DNA from: Isoetes taiwanensis | Lineage: Eukaryota > Streptophyta > Lycopodiopsida > Isoetales > Isoetaceae | NCBI GenBank assembly: GCA_021234155.1 | Contig: JAJEKV010000010.1 | Span: forward strand, 10,836,511 to 10,900,510 | Length of the DNA: 64,000 nucleotides | Direction of reading: 5' to 3' | Shown: piece after piece, positions 47,073 through 58,841 of the stretch | Layout of the letters: each line of letters begins with the position of its first letter | Numbering within the stretch: position 1 is the first letter of the stretch | Program-made: the position numbers and the translations under genes | Notes under the pieces: model-generated | Told to the model about the DNA's origin: nothing | Databases searched by the model: none | The model's input: only the letters and a program-made list of their open reading frames with translations

Positions 47073-49610
47073 CTTCGGATGGAAGCTCTACGCCTTTCTA
47101 CCTGTTGGGGAAGAAGGTGGCTGAGGGCAGAGTGCATAACTTCAAAAATCACCACAACGTCCCCGTGCCAGACGAATTGATAGTAGTTTCTCTTGTCGTT
47201 GTCTTTGATGGGCGGTATACCACCTGCCGTTTCGAACCTAATTGAACCACCTAGAGGAGGTCGTTGGAAGCTTCATTCTTTGGTCCAAAAGCGGCGTTGA
47301 GAATGAAATCACTCCGGCACCCGATGTTAGCACACCACACGGTCGGATCAAACGGATAAATTGGCAAGTTCCAAAAAACTCCCGAAGGAAACAATGAACC
47401 AATTGAATTGCGGGGATTTGCGAGGATAAACTAGTGGAAAAGACATGTGAGTTCTTGCCGCGAAAGTCTTTGCAAACTGCCTTATGCTACAGGTGTCATC
47501 GTTTTCGCAGATCCAAACGATGTCGTATCTGACATGAAGTTGGGTGAAGCATGGATAGGGGTTTCTGTTATGAATTTGTTGCCAATGCCCGAGAAGATTT
47601 CTATGCTCTGTCAGGCTTGTGCAGAAATGCCACAGATGCATGACTTGGTGAGATGGCCAATAGCATTGGTTCTCGTTAGATGATATTCGATTTCTAGCCT
47701 AGTTACGGCCGTGAAGGAGACTGAGGTCGAGAAGGAAGCTTATGCCGTCAGGCCGGAGGCTGGAGTAACAAAAAAAAGACAGTACCACATGGTGAACAGG
47801 AAGGCGAGAGGACGCTCGACCCCAAAAAAAGGTGAAAGGAAAACCACACCTGAAGCTATCTTGCGCTTCGAGTCCTCGATGTCTTTGCTTGAAGAGACGC
47901 GTTGTGCTAATTTCACGCTTAAGGAGATATCCGCCATGAGGACCTTCTCTTGGAACATGAAAAACTTCGAACGCGTCGACTTTTGCGTACAACATGCTAG
48001 ATCTTTGTTCAGAGAATGGATGTGTGAAAAAGCTAATGCTGAACAACAGGGAAGTCTGTGTGAAGGCATGGCATAGTGCATACGGTATACCAATTTCTAC
48101 ATTTTACAAATGGAGGAAGCTTTTTATGGAAGGGCACAGGATTGCGGGGCATGGAAACTCCGGGTCCATGAAGCCAAGGTCTCATACACTGGCCGAGGAG
48201 GTCTTTGTGCTATCTATGTACATAGATGAAAATGCTGAAACTATGCCACACCTCCAAAGGTTACGAGTGGGGAACTAGAGAAAATATGAAGAGATTACCT
48301 TCCATCTTGACTAAAAAGGACATACATCAAGAGGTAGATATAACCGTCCACGAGATGACAGGAAAACATGTTTCTCAATCGTCCTTCTTGTCAACGTGGA
48401 AGGAGAGCCACTCTGAGGTAGCAATCGTCAAAAGGATAGCATTTTCTAAGTGTAATACCTGTATTGTGATAAAGGAGAAACTTGCCAAGACTAGAGATCC
48501 AAGAGAGAGAAGAGAGCTCGCCGTGGAAAGGAAATCTCACATGACAGTAAACTTTCTGAGGAGTCTCTCTTTGGTCGTGGAGAGCTTTGTCTCATCGATC
48601 TCCTGAAAATGCCTTAACCATTATACATGATAAGATGGATCAGAATAAGACGATGGTTCCTCGTCTGGAGAAGCTAGCAAAATCTGTATGGAGGGGTGAA
48701 CGGTTGAAGGTGAGTCTTACTGGTGCTCTCATGCATGGGCATGGTGTAGTTTGGGCCACTTCTCGCTGGACCTCTGGCCAGATGATTCGAATTTTCATGT
48801 GGGATCTTTAAATCATACCTTGAAAACACTAGAGAATCAATCTGAGGACAACTGGGGTCATTTGAGAAATACAGATCATCAAGGAAGCCGGGGGGGTGGA
48901 GCAATTATGAACACGGAAGCCCTTAGGACAAAATGGTGAATGGCACTAGAAATGATTTTATGCCTCCTATCAAGGGCCCTCGTCGATACCAAGAAGTTGC
49001 CTAGGAGGCTTTACTTGCAGCTAGACAATTGCTCGGGACAAAACAAGAACAGTATCTTTTCTCTTACTTGTCATATTTGGTCCAGTTAGGTGTCTTCGAT
49101 CAGGTGCAACTGGATTCATGATGGTTGGACACACCCACGATGACATAGATGCCCTCTTTGGAAACTACTCCACTCTATTGAGAAGATCGATGCATTGACT
49201 ATTCCGGAGCTTATGCAACTCTTGTGCAAAGTAGTTCAAAGTCTCCCTCGCCCTACCTTGTGTCCGAGGTTCCCAACCGGAAAGAATTTGTGAAAGGTTT
49301 TATCCCTGATAAGAAGGACCGTTTATGTGGTCATTTGGAACCTCTACTCTTCAAGTTCTGCATGAATGATGGATGGCCACTAATGTTCTACAAGATGAGG
49401 CCAGGGCATAGGGAGTGGCTACCTGAAAAGGGAATTAAAATGTGGAAGGAGGATGCCCAAGGCTTACCTATGATTCCTAGAGGGTCACCTAAGGTCGTGC
49501 AGCCATATCAGAGCTTGACAGATATAGGTGCCTTGAGAGCTTCAATTGCCAAGTACATGATGCACTGGGCAGCTATTTCTAGAGCCGGCGATAACTCATG
49601 GTCTCACACA
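47066..49610 (+). pseudogene. DDE-like transposase gene, 5' part (frameshifted; interrupted by Helitron F)
   Basis: Coding-like from about 47070 (EGRVHNFKNHHNVPVPDELI), then DPNDVVSDMKLGEAWIGVSV, a basic stretch at 47711, an N-terminal domain with CVKAWHSAYGIPISTFYKW (48060), IDENAETMPHLQRL (48230), KCNTCIVIKEKLAKT (48450), LTGALMHGHGVVWATSRW (48715), the motif LYLQLDNCSGQNKN (49012-49053), and MVGHTHDDIDALFGNYSTLL (49121-49180). GALxHGxG / LDNxxGQNKN / GHTHDDID is the pattern of transposase-like proteins I know as DUF7869, probably RNase H-fold with D...D...D/E acids. Six or so shifts break the frame. It is plus-strand, opposite to D. Confidence 0.65.
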
Positions 49611-50011
49611 TCTTATATTATAATGTTATTGTGTAAGTGTTGGACCCAGCCCTAATTTGGGCGGCCCAGATTTGATGAAATCAATGGAGGAGATGATGCC
49701 ACGTAAGATTCTTTAAAATAACGTTTTTTTTTTGGCTAGGGTTAGCGAGGGCGGCCGCTACCTCTAGCTCCTCCTCCAGAGTGATAAGGTCATCTTCCGG
49801 TTCCGTTTGTGTTGCTACCCTATATTGGTATGGCAGAGATGAAGGCAGTGGCTTGGCCTCTGTGAAAGAAGCTAAGATCTCCGGCTGACTCCAAATCCTA
49901 ATATTGCTTCAGTTGTTATCGGTCAGATCGGGTTAGAGCTCTGGGTTATGGCACCGGATTCTGGCATTCACCCGAACCGCCCTACATCTATGACACTCAT
50001 GATTTGGAACG

Positions 50012-50263
50012 ATGGCTTTGGGTAGAAGTTGCTGCTTAAAACTTGCTCTCACAAGCATCCGTCAAGGCTTAGGCGTAGCCAGAAAAGACATGCAGACTCA
50101 AGCACAAGAAATGGAGCAAGTTGTGGATGTTAAGACTATTGCAGCACTGCTGAGACGGTGTGACAATGAGAAGACCTTATCAGAAGGTAAGAGAATTCAT
50201 GAGCACCTTGCAAAGATAGGTTTAGACGGCAATGTGTATTTGCACTCAGGGCTTGCAATTTAG
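50012..50263 (+). pseudogene. Captured PPR-protein N-terminus
   Basis: 83 codons from ATG at 50012: a basic, Arg/Ser-containing N-terminus (possibly an organelle-targeting piece), then DVKTIAALLRRCDNEKTLSE and GKRIHEHLAKIGLDGNVYLH, a first repeat unit typical of plant PLS-type pentatricopeptide proteins of organellar RNA editing. The frame stops after GLAI, where real PPR proteins continue for hundreds of residues. A second, shorter copy of the 50080-50135 segment follows at 50272-50340. Clean codons and intact CAGs suggest recent capture. Confidence 0.7.
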
Positions 50264-50462
50264 GGTAGGCGTAGCCGAAAAAGACATCTGCACTCAAGCA
50301 CAAGAAATGGAGCAAGTTGTGGATGTTAAGACCATTCTTGTAGCTATTCTTGAGGCACGCTAAGATTGTCGATAGAATTTATGCTTGAAGTTCTCGAGGT
50401 GAAGATCACAAGAGCCGAAAGCGAGAACAGATAATCTTTCTGTTGATGGTTGTGATAATGCA

Positions 50463-50876
50463 ATGACGAATCTGCCACCATGGTGGCATCTAATTTGGTT
50501 CTGCAGTCTTTTCTGTGATAGAGTCAGCATGTTGTCGGGCCGTGTTGCAGTGTTATTTGGATTTGTTACCTTAGTTGCTGGCATGTCATTGTTGGCAGAT
50601 ATTTATGGCACAGGACAATTAAGAGGGTACCAATGGGCAGTGCTTGCCTGGTTTTTATTGTTAGTTACTACAGTTGGTTATGTTGAGTTGCAGAGATATG
50701 GGGAAAATGGGAAAAAGAATAGAGATGACAGAGTTCAAATTTTAGACAGTGACAACGAAGATGATTCAACAGGTTCATTGTTAACTGGACAAGGTCAGGA
50801 GAGACTACCTGTTTCGCGTGGAACAGAGGTTCAGCTGGAGGCACTTCATTACCCTGTTATATTAGCATATGCCTAG
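50463..50876 (+). pseudogene. Captured membrane-protein fragment, copy 1
   Basis: A 137-codon frame with two hydrophobic segments (VAVLFGFVTLVAGMSLLADI and WAVLAWFLLLVTTVGYVELQ) followed by an acidic, Ser-rich tail (ILDSDNEDDSTGSLLTGQGQ). The hydrophobic-hydrophobic-acidic tail pattern is copied at 51334-51707, so it lies in a tandem duplication of about 650-1000 bp inside Helitron F. I do not recognise the parent family. Confidence 0.4.
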
Positions 50877-51333
50877 AGTTGCCTTAGATAGAATTCTTTT
50901 CATTACATTACAGAATTCTTTTTGGCTTGGGCAGCATGAAGCCATTATGAATAAGGAAGGATTCGACTGGGGCTTCTGCTGTTAAAAGGTACGCTAAGAT
51001 TGTCAGTAAATTTATGCTTGAAGTTCTCAGAGGTGAAGATCACAAGAGCTGAGCAGAGAACAGATAATCTTTCTGTTGATGGTTGTAATAATGCAATGAT
51101 TTAATCGCCACCATGGTGGCATCTAATTTGGTTCTGCAGTCTTTTCTGTGATAGAGTCAGCATTTATATAAGGTTAGAACTAGAGAAATAAAAAATGATA
51201 TACATGTAACTATAACCTTGCATGTTACCGCAGAGATGGTTAAGAGTTTCAAGAAGCTTTTCAATAGGACCTCTTACATCAAAGCCTAGATGGGATCTTC
51301 CTTCCATTCCTTTCAATAAAGGCCCGAGTAATT

Positions 51334-51707
51334 TTGGAATATTTGCACATTTATTCGGGCCGTGTTGCAGTGTTATTTGGATTTGTTACCTTAGTTGGTC
51401 GGCATGTCATTCTTTGGCGATATTTATGGCACAGGACAATTAAGAGGGTACCAATGGGCATTGCTTGCCTGGTTTTTATTGTTAGTTACTACAGTTGGTT
51501 GAGTTGCAGAGATATGGGGAAAATGGGAAAAAGAATAAAGATGACAGAGTTCAAATTTTAGATAGTGACAACGAAGATGATTCAACAGGTTCATTGTTAA
51601 CTGGTCAAGGTCAGGAGAGACTACCTGTTTCACGTGGAACAGAGGTTCAGCTGGAGGCACTTCTTTACCCTGTTATATTAGCATATGCCTACAGTTGCCT
51701 TAGATAG
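51334..51707 (+). pseudogene. Captured membrane-protein fragment, copy 2 (frameshifted)
   Basis: Same two hydrophobic segments and the DSDNEDDSTGSLLTGQGQER tail as at 50463, broken into two frames. Differences again sit at CTG/CAG (gttgctggcatg versus gttggtcggcatg). Flanking sequence is duplicated too (50990-51160 versus 50350-50530). Confidence 0.4.
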
Positions 51708-52780
51708 AGTTCTTTTCATTACATTACAGAATTCTGTTTGGCTTGGGCAGCATGAAGCCATTGTGAATAAGGAAATTTGAGGCTGGTTTCTATGGCCTTC
51801 AATGTCTATGGGTGCCTAAAGTTTGGTCATGTCTGGTTTAGCATTTAGTCTGGTCAACCCGTTGATGTATACCCACTATACAGATATTCAAATGCTGTGC
51901 GCATACATTTCAAAAAGAGATGTCGTAGCCAATGCCCATTTCCTTTATATTCAGACCTTGGTGTTGAATGGATTGTAACAATCGGTGGAGCATTTACTAT
52001 ATATGTATTTGGACCACATTTAGCAGCACAAGTGCACAATAATCCTATTCAATCGAGATGATATTTGTTTTTTCGAAAATTACGATTATTGCTTGCATTT
52101 GTTGTGTCATGATTAGCTTTTGAGTTTGGCATGTGTTTTGAGTCAAAATTAATGCTGTTATCATAGATGGACATCCTAATTCCTTTGCAGGCTCTTTGCA
52201 TCTCTATGGGTCTTGCTAGCCAACAAAAAGTCTTTAAAGGCAAACAACCAATATAATGTCTTATATATTAAACACTAAGGCCTAAATGCACAACCAATCT
52301 AGGGCACAAGAGAAAAACATTATCTAGGCCAAATGCATACAGTATCATGTATATTATGAATAGTCTTTGTCCAAACTTAGTCTAGCAACGCTGACCTTCG
52401 TTTGCTATGCAAAACTAATGTTTTGGAAAGTCCAAAAGGTCGTTATGCTTAGCATGCCACTACAATGTAATAGAATAATATCTATACAATAATGCTTAGC
52501 CACTACAATGTAATAGAATAATATCGATACAATAATGCTTAGCCGCATGTAAAACTTATGATATTTCATAAACAAAACCAATAAACCAACCAATAAATTC
52601 TTAGAACAAAACCAACCAAATTGTCATGGGCACTATGCTAAACAATAAAACCAAAATCTAAAGTCTTGGATGGAATAAAATGGCATAAAATCCGCTAACA
52701 CCAACATAAAGGAAAGAACGGAGGAGTTGCAATAGCTGGAGAAACAACTTAATATCATTGTTGCCTTATCATTTACATAT
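51708..52780. other. 3' part of Helitron F; no recognised gene
   Basis: AT-rich. Contains a 47-50 bp tandem duplication at 52446-52545 (cactacaatgtaatagaata core). Confidence 0.4.
52446..52545 (+). repeat. Tandem duplication, unit about 48 bp
   Basis: gcttagccactacaatgtaa...caataat twice, with a third partial start. Confidence 0.85.
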
Positions 52781-52808
52781 GCCCAGCAACGCTGGGCACC
52801 GTTACTAG

Positions 52809-53392
52809 TATATGAATGAAGTTATTGACTACTGGTCCACCTTGTTGCGAGTGCTTGGGGACGTTCAGCCCGGGAGAACTGTCATTCAGGATTTCTGGCC
52901 CAGCACGAGACAAACTGCATTAGAAGAACCCGACAACTTATTGGTAGATGAACACATTGGTGCATCTCATTATGTCGGGCCTTTCTCTGGTAGACCCAAG
53001 AACCCTGTTGAAATATTCGACCCCTACCAAGATGTGAAGAAAGGAATGCTCTTGCTGATCAGGCCACATGATAACTGCCCGACGTGGATGGCCTTTGCGG
53101 AAGAGGACCCAGTAGAGGACCCTAATCTCCCTCACTATGAAGAGGTGTTTGTTTCTTGGTTTGAGCCTGTTGCCAGAAAGGGTACCTCATATGCAATGCA
53201 AGATAGGGATTCTTTGAGCAAGAATTGGAGACCGAATCCTAATGACCCGCCACAGTACCAACATTTGAAAACGATAGACTATGGTTGGGCCATAGGGACC
53301 AGGCCGTTGTCACGGTGATCTCCAATAGTGTGGGGGCTCGGTTGCAAGAATTAGTGGCTAAAGAAGCTAACGGCGTGGATGAGAACTCTTGA
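52809..53392 (+). pseudogene. DDE-like transposase gene, 3' part (resumes after Helitron F)
   Basis: Codon TAT at 52809 continues exactly the phase left at 49610 (ACA), so SHT|YMNEVIDYWSTL reads without a shift across the excised Helitron. The 168-codon stretch reads VQPGRTVIQDFWPS, VGPFSGRPKNPVEIF, LIRPHDNCPTWMAFAEEDPV, FVSWFEPVARKGTSY and LKTIDYGWAIGTRP. Near 53312 a shift moves to a frame ending QELVAKEANGVDENS and a stop at 53390-53392. No second catalytic motif lies here; it is the C-terminal extension. Confidence 0.6.
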
Positions 53393-54634
53393 GGTATGCA
53401 ATGCTCTTTTTACATAATTACTATATCATACATGACATGCAGGCTTACAATAGACTAGTTATTATTCATTAGGCTTTGTGTTTTTCATCTCAACACAAGA
53501 GCTCTTACACTATACAATGCCAAACAGTGATTCATTCATCTTCACTGTAGTAGTGATCCCTACATATCTGTAGTAGTGATCCCTCGATATCTCATAGCTC
53601 ATGCTTTCGGGAAGCCAAATCGGATGGATCATAACACGAATTGACGCAGAGGGCAATGAATCTCGGCCCAAAGCTTTTCTTCGCGGTAGGGATCAAGAAG
53701 AAGATGCCCGTCTAGGCAACCAACAAGATCTTAAGTGGCTCATTGAGCACTTGATCGCCTCAATGTGGTGAATTGAAGAAGGCAAAAAATCCATGGGGAT
53801 GAATGAAAATTAGCCCGAAGTGAGAAGCTTTTATAGTGAAGTGGAATGATTGAGGTGAATTATTGGGGTAGACTTAGCCCCCATTATTGAGCGATGTATC
53901 GTTGTATATCGTACAAGAATATTACTGATTTCATACTAATATCGTATGTTTGAAAACATGTTTGCTTCACTTAATTTAGCTATGATTGAATTCAATGACG
54001 ACTTCGCGAGAAAAAGTGGAGGTGGGATAGCACATCGTTACAATATACTCGCTTAAGGTGCGTGATATTACATCCTTAATCGGAATGCTATTACATCCTT
54101 ACTTAGTTATTAGGTACCCATGTCATTATTACATTATTGGCGGTCTTGATTCACTCGTCATCAACATCAAAGCTCGTGGATGCCATTCACTCATAGATCT
54201 CCGATCGGGAAGCCGATAAATGTGGACCTTAACACGAAAGTGAGCTTCACCGCAAGCACTAGCAGTCCATCGCTTTAGATAAGAGCCATGGATCAAGCTT
54301 AACGCCATTTCTAGCGCATTTGCCCGGATCGTTGTAGCTCAAGTAACACTTGAAAGAGCGGATGTGCTTCGGGGCCGAGGCATCGAGGAAGCCATGGAAG
54401 ATGAATGGCCTCTACCCCTCGTCAAGCCGTTTTATAGTGAAGTAAAATTATTTATGTGAATTATTGGTGTACAATGTAGGGCCATTATTGAGCTTCTACG
54501 AAAGTGTCATGTACACGCACAAGTATAACACAAAATTTTTTATGTATATGTGTATGTTAATTACCTCATGTTTCTTGTGCTTTCGAAGTAGGTGAAAGTA
54601 TTAGTGCTAGAGCAAATTAGGTGTGCTTAAAATT
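53393..54634. other. Interior of D; diverged duplicate of an unknown minus-strand segment
   Basis: 53590-53900 and 54180-54480 share order and words: cgggaagcc, ttaacacgaa, agaagatg or gaagatgaatg, cttttatagtgaagt, gtgaattattggtgta, ccattattgagc. On the minus strand both give short related peptides (FRVKVHIYRLP-like). Family unknown. Confidence 0.35.
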
Positions 54635-54990
54635 TGTTGAATACACTTGGCATGTTCAGCGGCATATTAACGCGGGCGGTGAAGGGCAATGACAAGTGAA
54701 GGTCCGATGTGCGGTCGAACGAAAAAAAAAAGGGAATGACGAAAACAGGGCTGGTGAGTGAGCTTGAGTGAAACCAACCAGAGTGGAGGCCAAATAGGTG
54801 AAAAGAAGTGCCGGAAGCAAGTAGGAGAGGGTGCAGACACTCTGGGGCATGATTGGAGGAGGAAGTCGAGAACAAGCAAGTAGTGGCAACGGCCAAGGAG
54901 CAGAGAGCAGTCAAGAATCCAAGGTCAAGCTTGGGCCGTCGGTGCAAAAAGGTAATCAGGCTAAGCATCTATTTGATTTCTAAATCCATC
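54635..54990 (+). repeat. Left LTR of the copia element
   Basis: Starts TGTTGAATACACTTGG; its end should be ...ATCA but reads ...ATC followed by gctgg, consistent with a lost A in CAGC. Aligns to 58842-59191. Confidence 0.88.
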
Positions 54991-54992
54991 GC

Positions 54993-55004
54993 TGGTATCG
55001 AAAG
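54993..55004 (+). promoter_or_regulatory. Primer-binding site
   Basis: TGGTATCGAAAGC stands where copia elements carry TGGTATCAGAGC, the complement of initiator tRNA-Met. The change falls at CAG. Confidence 0.65.
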
Positions 55005-55423
55005 CTAGGCTTTGATCGGGTAGGAGATGCCGGGTATTCAAATTAGATTGCTTGTGTATTTGGCGAAAACAAATTGGAGAAGTGATTCAACGCCGAGGCG
55101 CCGGATAATAGAGGCCTGGAGCTGTCATTGAGGTGGACGCTTGTCCAGACTTAAGTCCAGTGTTGATTCGATTAAGAGTTGAAAATCAAAGGTTTCAAAA
55201 GCAAGATACCGGATTTTACAAAGACAAAAGTCGTTGAAGGGAAGATTCTGCGGGGAGGATTTATTGTCTAGCATCTCCGCCTGATTCGGCACGTAAGGAT
55301 TTGGCGGAATTTTGCATGGGGAAGAATATCCGCTTGTAAAACCCGGGTAGAGCTGGAAGTTCGTGGAGGATTCGGCATTCTAGGAGGTGGCTTATAGACA
55401 CAAAGGCACAAGCGACTTTTCAT

Positions 55424-57469
55424 CATGGCAAGCGCAAAGGTATATTGTTGCAAAGGCTTGCAGGGAAAAACAGTGGAGACGTGGATCGAAGGTCGGATGT
55501 TTGAATACAAGAAAAGGGAGATAGCACTTGAAAGCGAGAAATTAACAACTATTGGAGCAGTTGGTCATACACAAAGGAGTAAGAATGTATTGACCCTAGA
55601 TTGTGGAGAGCCGAGGTTATTTGTGAATTCATGCGAGATGTTCTGGGGGTTTTCGAAAGGTGAGAGGCCCGAGTAGTTCAAATGGGGAATGGAATACTTG
55701 AGGGAAGTCTCTGGAAGAGGAAATCTTGAATTATTAAGGGAAGGTAAACCCCTTGTCAATGTGCCAAATGCATTGTATGTACCGGTATGTTCTTTAATTT
55801 ATTATCAAGAGCAAATCCGGTAGACGATGGTTTTGAGTTGAGATTTCACAAGACTGGTTGCAAATTTATAAAAGAGGGTGTGAAAACATTTGAGGCTCAA
55901 AGAAACCGGAAATTTATTTGAGTTGAATGTGAATGCTATTAACAAAGTTTCATTAGTAGACGATATACATACTTGGCATTTGAGAATGGCGCATGTAAAT
56001 TATAACAATGATTAAAATTGCAAGAAAGCATAATTTGTTAAATGGATTGACATTTGTTGATGAAGAACATGGAGTATGTGAATCTTGCATGCTAGGCAAG
56101 CGTGGCTAGACTTCCCTTCAAAAATAAGGGCGATCTAAAATTTGCTTGAGTTGGTACATTCTGATGTGTGTGGACCTATGCAAGTCTGAGTCTTGGAGGC
56201 AAGTTTTATTTTGCTACATTTATAGATGATTTCAGTAGGCGCACAAAGTGTTATTATCTGCGTTCGAAAGATCAAGTATTCAATGCCTTCCGACTTTATG
56301 TCGCGAGGTGGAACGTGAGACATCTTCACGCGTAAAATCATTGAGGTCGGATCTTGGTGGCGAATCTGGTCAAGTGAATTTATAAGATTTTGTCGATCGT
56401 GGAATTAAGAGGCGATATACATGTCGTTATACACCTCGTGAGAATGGTGTTTGAGAGCGTAAAAAATCGCACCATTATGGATGCGACCGGATGTATGTTG
56501 AAGCATCTTTGGATTACCCAATTACGTGGGGAGAAGCATTAGCAAGTACACCGCTATATCTGAAACGTAATTACTTGCTGCCAACAGCGCTTTGAAGGGA
56601 GGTGTTCCCGAGGAAATATGGTGCGGAAAAGACGATCATTGAACGATTGAAGATTTATGGGTGTTTGGCCTATATGTTAGTTCCGGAGGAGCTGCGTGGG
56701 AAATTGGATAACGTATATTCCAACCTTCTTGGTAGGATATGATGAGGAAACCAATGGCTATAGGCTATATGACCTGTAACACATAAAATACACGTTAAGC
56801 GAGAGACGTTGTATTTGATGAGGCAATATTGTATAAAGATAGGAAGAGTCCGGACGTAAGCAAGAAGAAGGGAATGGGTTCCAATAGAATCTTTTGAAGA
56901 GGATACGAAAAGGAAAAGGAAAAGGAGGAAGTAGCGAGTACCAAATCTGGTGATGGATGACTCTGATGTTGAACCGGATGAGGTGCATGAGATCGTAGAG
57001 GTCGATAGTGCAATCGCATACAATCGGGAGATGGAGCACGAGGGAGGTGCATGAGGCCTTTGAGGCTGATAGTGCACCGAGGAGCATGCAGGTGAGGTGC
57101 TTACCAGAGACGCAGAAGAGGAAGGAAGAGAGGAGTAAGGGGAGGTACACACGCCGTAAAGAGGTCGAAGGCCAGAGCGTAACTCCCTTTGATACAGAGC
57201 CATATGGCGGCGTAACAAAGAGGGAGCCAAAGCCAAAGGTGATGTCGCGGTGTTGTAGAACCAAAAACAGCTTGAGCAAAGCGGTAATGTGGTCCGACGC
57301 AAAGAAAATGGAAGGAAGCAATGGAAGGTGAATTGGACTCTTTTAAGCAAACAGAACATATGAATTGGTGACTAGACCAAAAGACAAGAATGTAGTGGGA
57401 AGCAAATGGTTGTTTAAGATCAAAAGAAATGCCGATGGGTTGGGTGGAAAGGTACAAGGCTCTATTTAG
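55424..57469 (+). pseudogene. copia gag-pre-integrase and integrase (frameshifted)
   Basis: Short gag/protease remnant, then VSGRGNLELL, GKPLVNVPNALYVP (55700-55785), then TWHLRMAHVNYNN and CESCMLGK (55970-56105), the HHCC zinc region, LVHSDVCGPMQ (56148) and FIDDFSRR (56220), carrying the first catalytic D and the following strand, and a decayed region with RTPRENG-like sequence (56425). The DDE glutamate area is damaged. Almost every break sits where canonical copia sequence has CAG or CTG. Enzyme role: insertion of the cDNA; inactive as read. Confidence 0.75.
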
Positions 57470-58039
57470 TTGCAAAGGGTTACACCACGTGAAGTATCAA
57501 TTGATTACAAAGACACCTTTTCACCTATTGTGAAGCTCACAAGTGTAAGGATGCTGCTGGCACTTGCAGTTCAGAGAAACATGGACATAGAACACATGGA
57601 CGTCAAGACTGCATTCCTAAATGGCGACTTGGAAGAGGAAATATACATGGAGCAGCCAGAAGGGTATGAGAAAGGCACTAATATGGTTTGCAGGCTAAAA
57701 AAGGCCATTTATGGATTAAGGCAGGCAGCAAGGCAGTGGTACTTGTGTATGAACAAGTTCTTGATATCTGTTGGCTTTATAAAGCCGAAGACTGAAGGCA
57801 ATCTATACATGTGGAAAGAAGGAGACAAATGCCTGATTATGGCATTGTATGTAGATGACTGCGTCATTGCAAGCAATGACAGAGAATGGATGGCCAAATG
57901 CAAAATGCTATTAAAAAGACGCTTCCAAATGACAGATGTCGGAGAACTAAAAAAGCTGCTAGGGATGGAAGTCCGAAGGAGTCTCCGCAAGGGGGCCAAG
58001 ATACGATACGGGGAGGCGGTTATATCGAAAAGATGTTAA
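57470..58039 (+). CDS. copia reverse transcriptase domain
   Basis: A 189-codon open frame, the least damaged coding stretch in the window. Visible motifs in order: DYKDTFSPIVKLTSVRMLLA, HMDVKTAFLNGDLEEEIYME (catalytic D), GYEKGTNMVCRLKKAIYGLR, QAARQWY, and ALYVDDC (the YVDD catalytic pair), then LLGMEV. It copies element RNA into DNA in the cytoplasmic particle. The frame is shifted after about 57965, where CAG-rich sequence is expected. No methionine start is implied; this is the middle of a polyprotein. Confidence 0.9.
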   Translation: MQRVTPREVSIDYKDTFSPIVKLTSVRMLLALAVQRNMDIEHMDVKTAFLNGDLEEEIYMEQPEGYEKGTNMVCRLKKAIYGLRQAARQWYLCMNKFLISVGFIKPKTEGNLYMWKEGDKCLIMALYVDDCVIASNDREWMAKCKMLLKRRFQMTDVGELKKLLGMEVRRSLRKGAKIRYGEAVISKRC

Positions 58040-58083
58040 ATAAATTTAGGATGCAAGATTGCAATCCTCGCTAAAAACCCCCA

Positions 58084-58398
58084 TTGGCGCCGTGTACAAG
58101 GATTAGTAGTGAGATGAGCCCCAAGACCGCATTAGAGATGAAAGAAATGAAGAAAAGGCCTTATCGCGAGCTGGTCGGAAGCCTGCTTTATGCTGCAAAT
58201 TGCACTAGGCCGGATATTGCATATGCAGTCAATTTGCTGAGCAGATATAATAATAATCCAGGTATACAACATTGGATAGCTGCCAAACGAGTTTTGAGAT
58301 ATTTGAAGGGGACGATCAGTCATGGCATCCATTTTACGCAAAGTGATGGACATGAACTAATGTGTTATCAGCAATGTTTGATTGGGGAGGAGACATAG
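58084..58398 (+). pseudogene. copia RNase H region (partial)
   Basis: PYRELVGSLLYAANCTRPDI, AYAVNLLSRY and AAKRVLRYLKGTISHGI are the conserved connection before copia RNase H. The RNase H acids follow only in broken frames (DWGGDIDDV near 58385). Confidence 0.85.
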
Positions 58399-58829
58399 AC
58401 GACGTAGTAAAAATCCATCAATTGAACGTGTGCAAAATCGAAACACAAAGAATATCATGGGCATGTAAAAAAGCAGAATCGAATGTAGAGGTGAATCTAG
58501 TGGGGTAGAATATGGCATCTCCTTAGCGGCTATCGAAAATTGTATGGCTAAGAAGAATGCTTTCAACGAAATAGGTCATACGAAAAATGGCCAATCAGGC
58601 TTTTGAATTGTGATAATAGAAAAGTGGAGGTGGCGATGTGCAAGAATCCCACATGCCATTCTAGAACCAAACATATTCTATACATCATCATTTAAGTAAG
58701 GGATGAAGTAGAAAGAGGGGAAATAGAAGTAAAAGGCATATCTCGCCAGCACACGCATGGCTCACAAAGGCATTACCGGAGACCTAAGTTGAATTAGCAA
58801 AGGAGCAAGTTTAACATTCGAGTGTCTGG

Positions 58830-58841
58830 GCTGAGGGGAGA
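58830..58841 (+). promoter_or_regulatory. Polypurine tract
   Basis: ggctgaggggaga immediately before the right LTR start at 58842; primes plus-strand synthesis in LTR elements. Confidence 0.7.

Larger units (their letters stand above)
49611..52808 (+). mobile_element. Helitron F, 3.2 kb, inserted in the transposase gene
   Basis: The 5' end TCTTATATTATAATGTTATT follows host A at 49610, then GTGTTGGACCCAGCCCTAAT. The 3' end is hairpin GCCCAGC-AAC-GCTGGGC at 52781-52797, seven bases, then CTAG at 52805-52808 and host T at 52809. Textbook Helitron: TC start, hairpin, CTRR end, A^T site, no target duplication. Cargo: a PPR N-terminal exon and a duplicated membrane-protein fragment. No Rep/helicase. 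Confidence 0.88.

Noticed and set aside
56670-57359. Minus-strand 229-codon ORF, the longest open frame in the window
   Set aside because: Lies opposite the copia integrase to reverse transcriptase linker; serine/leucine-rich composition is the usual shadow of purine-rich coding.
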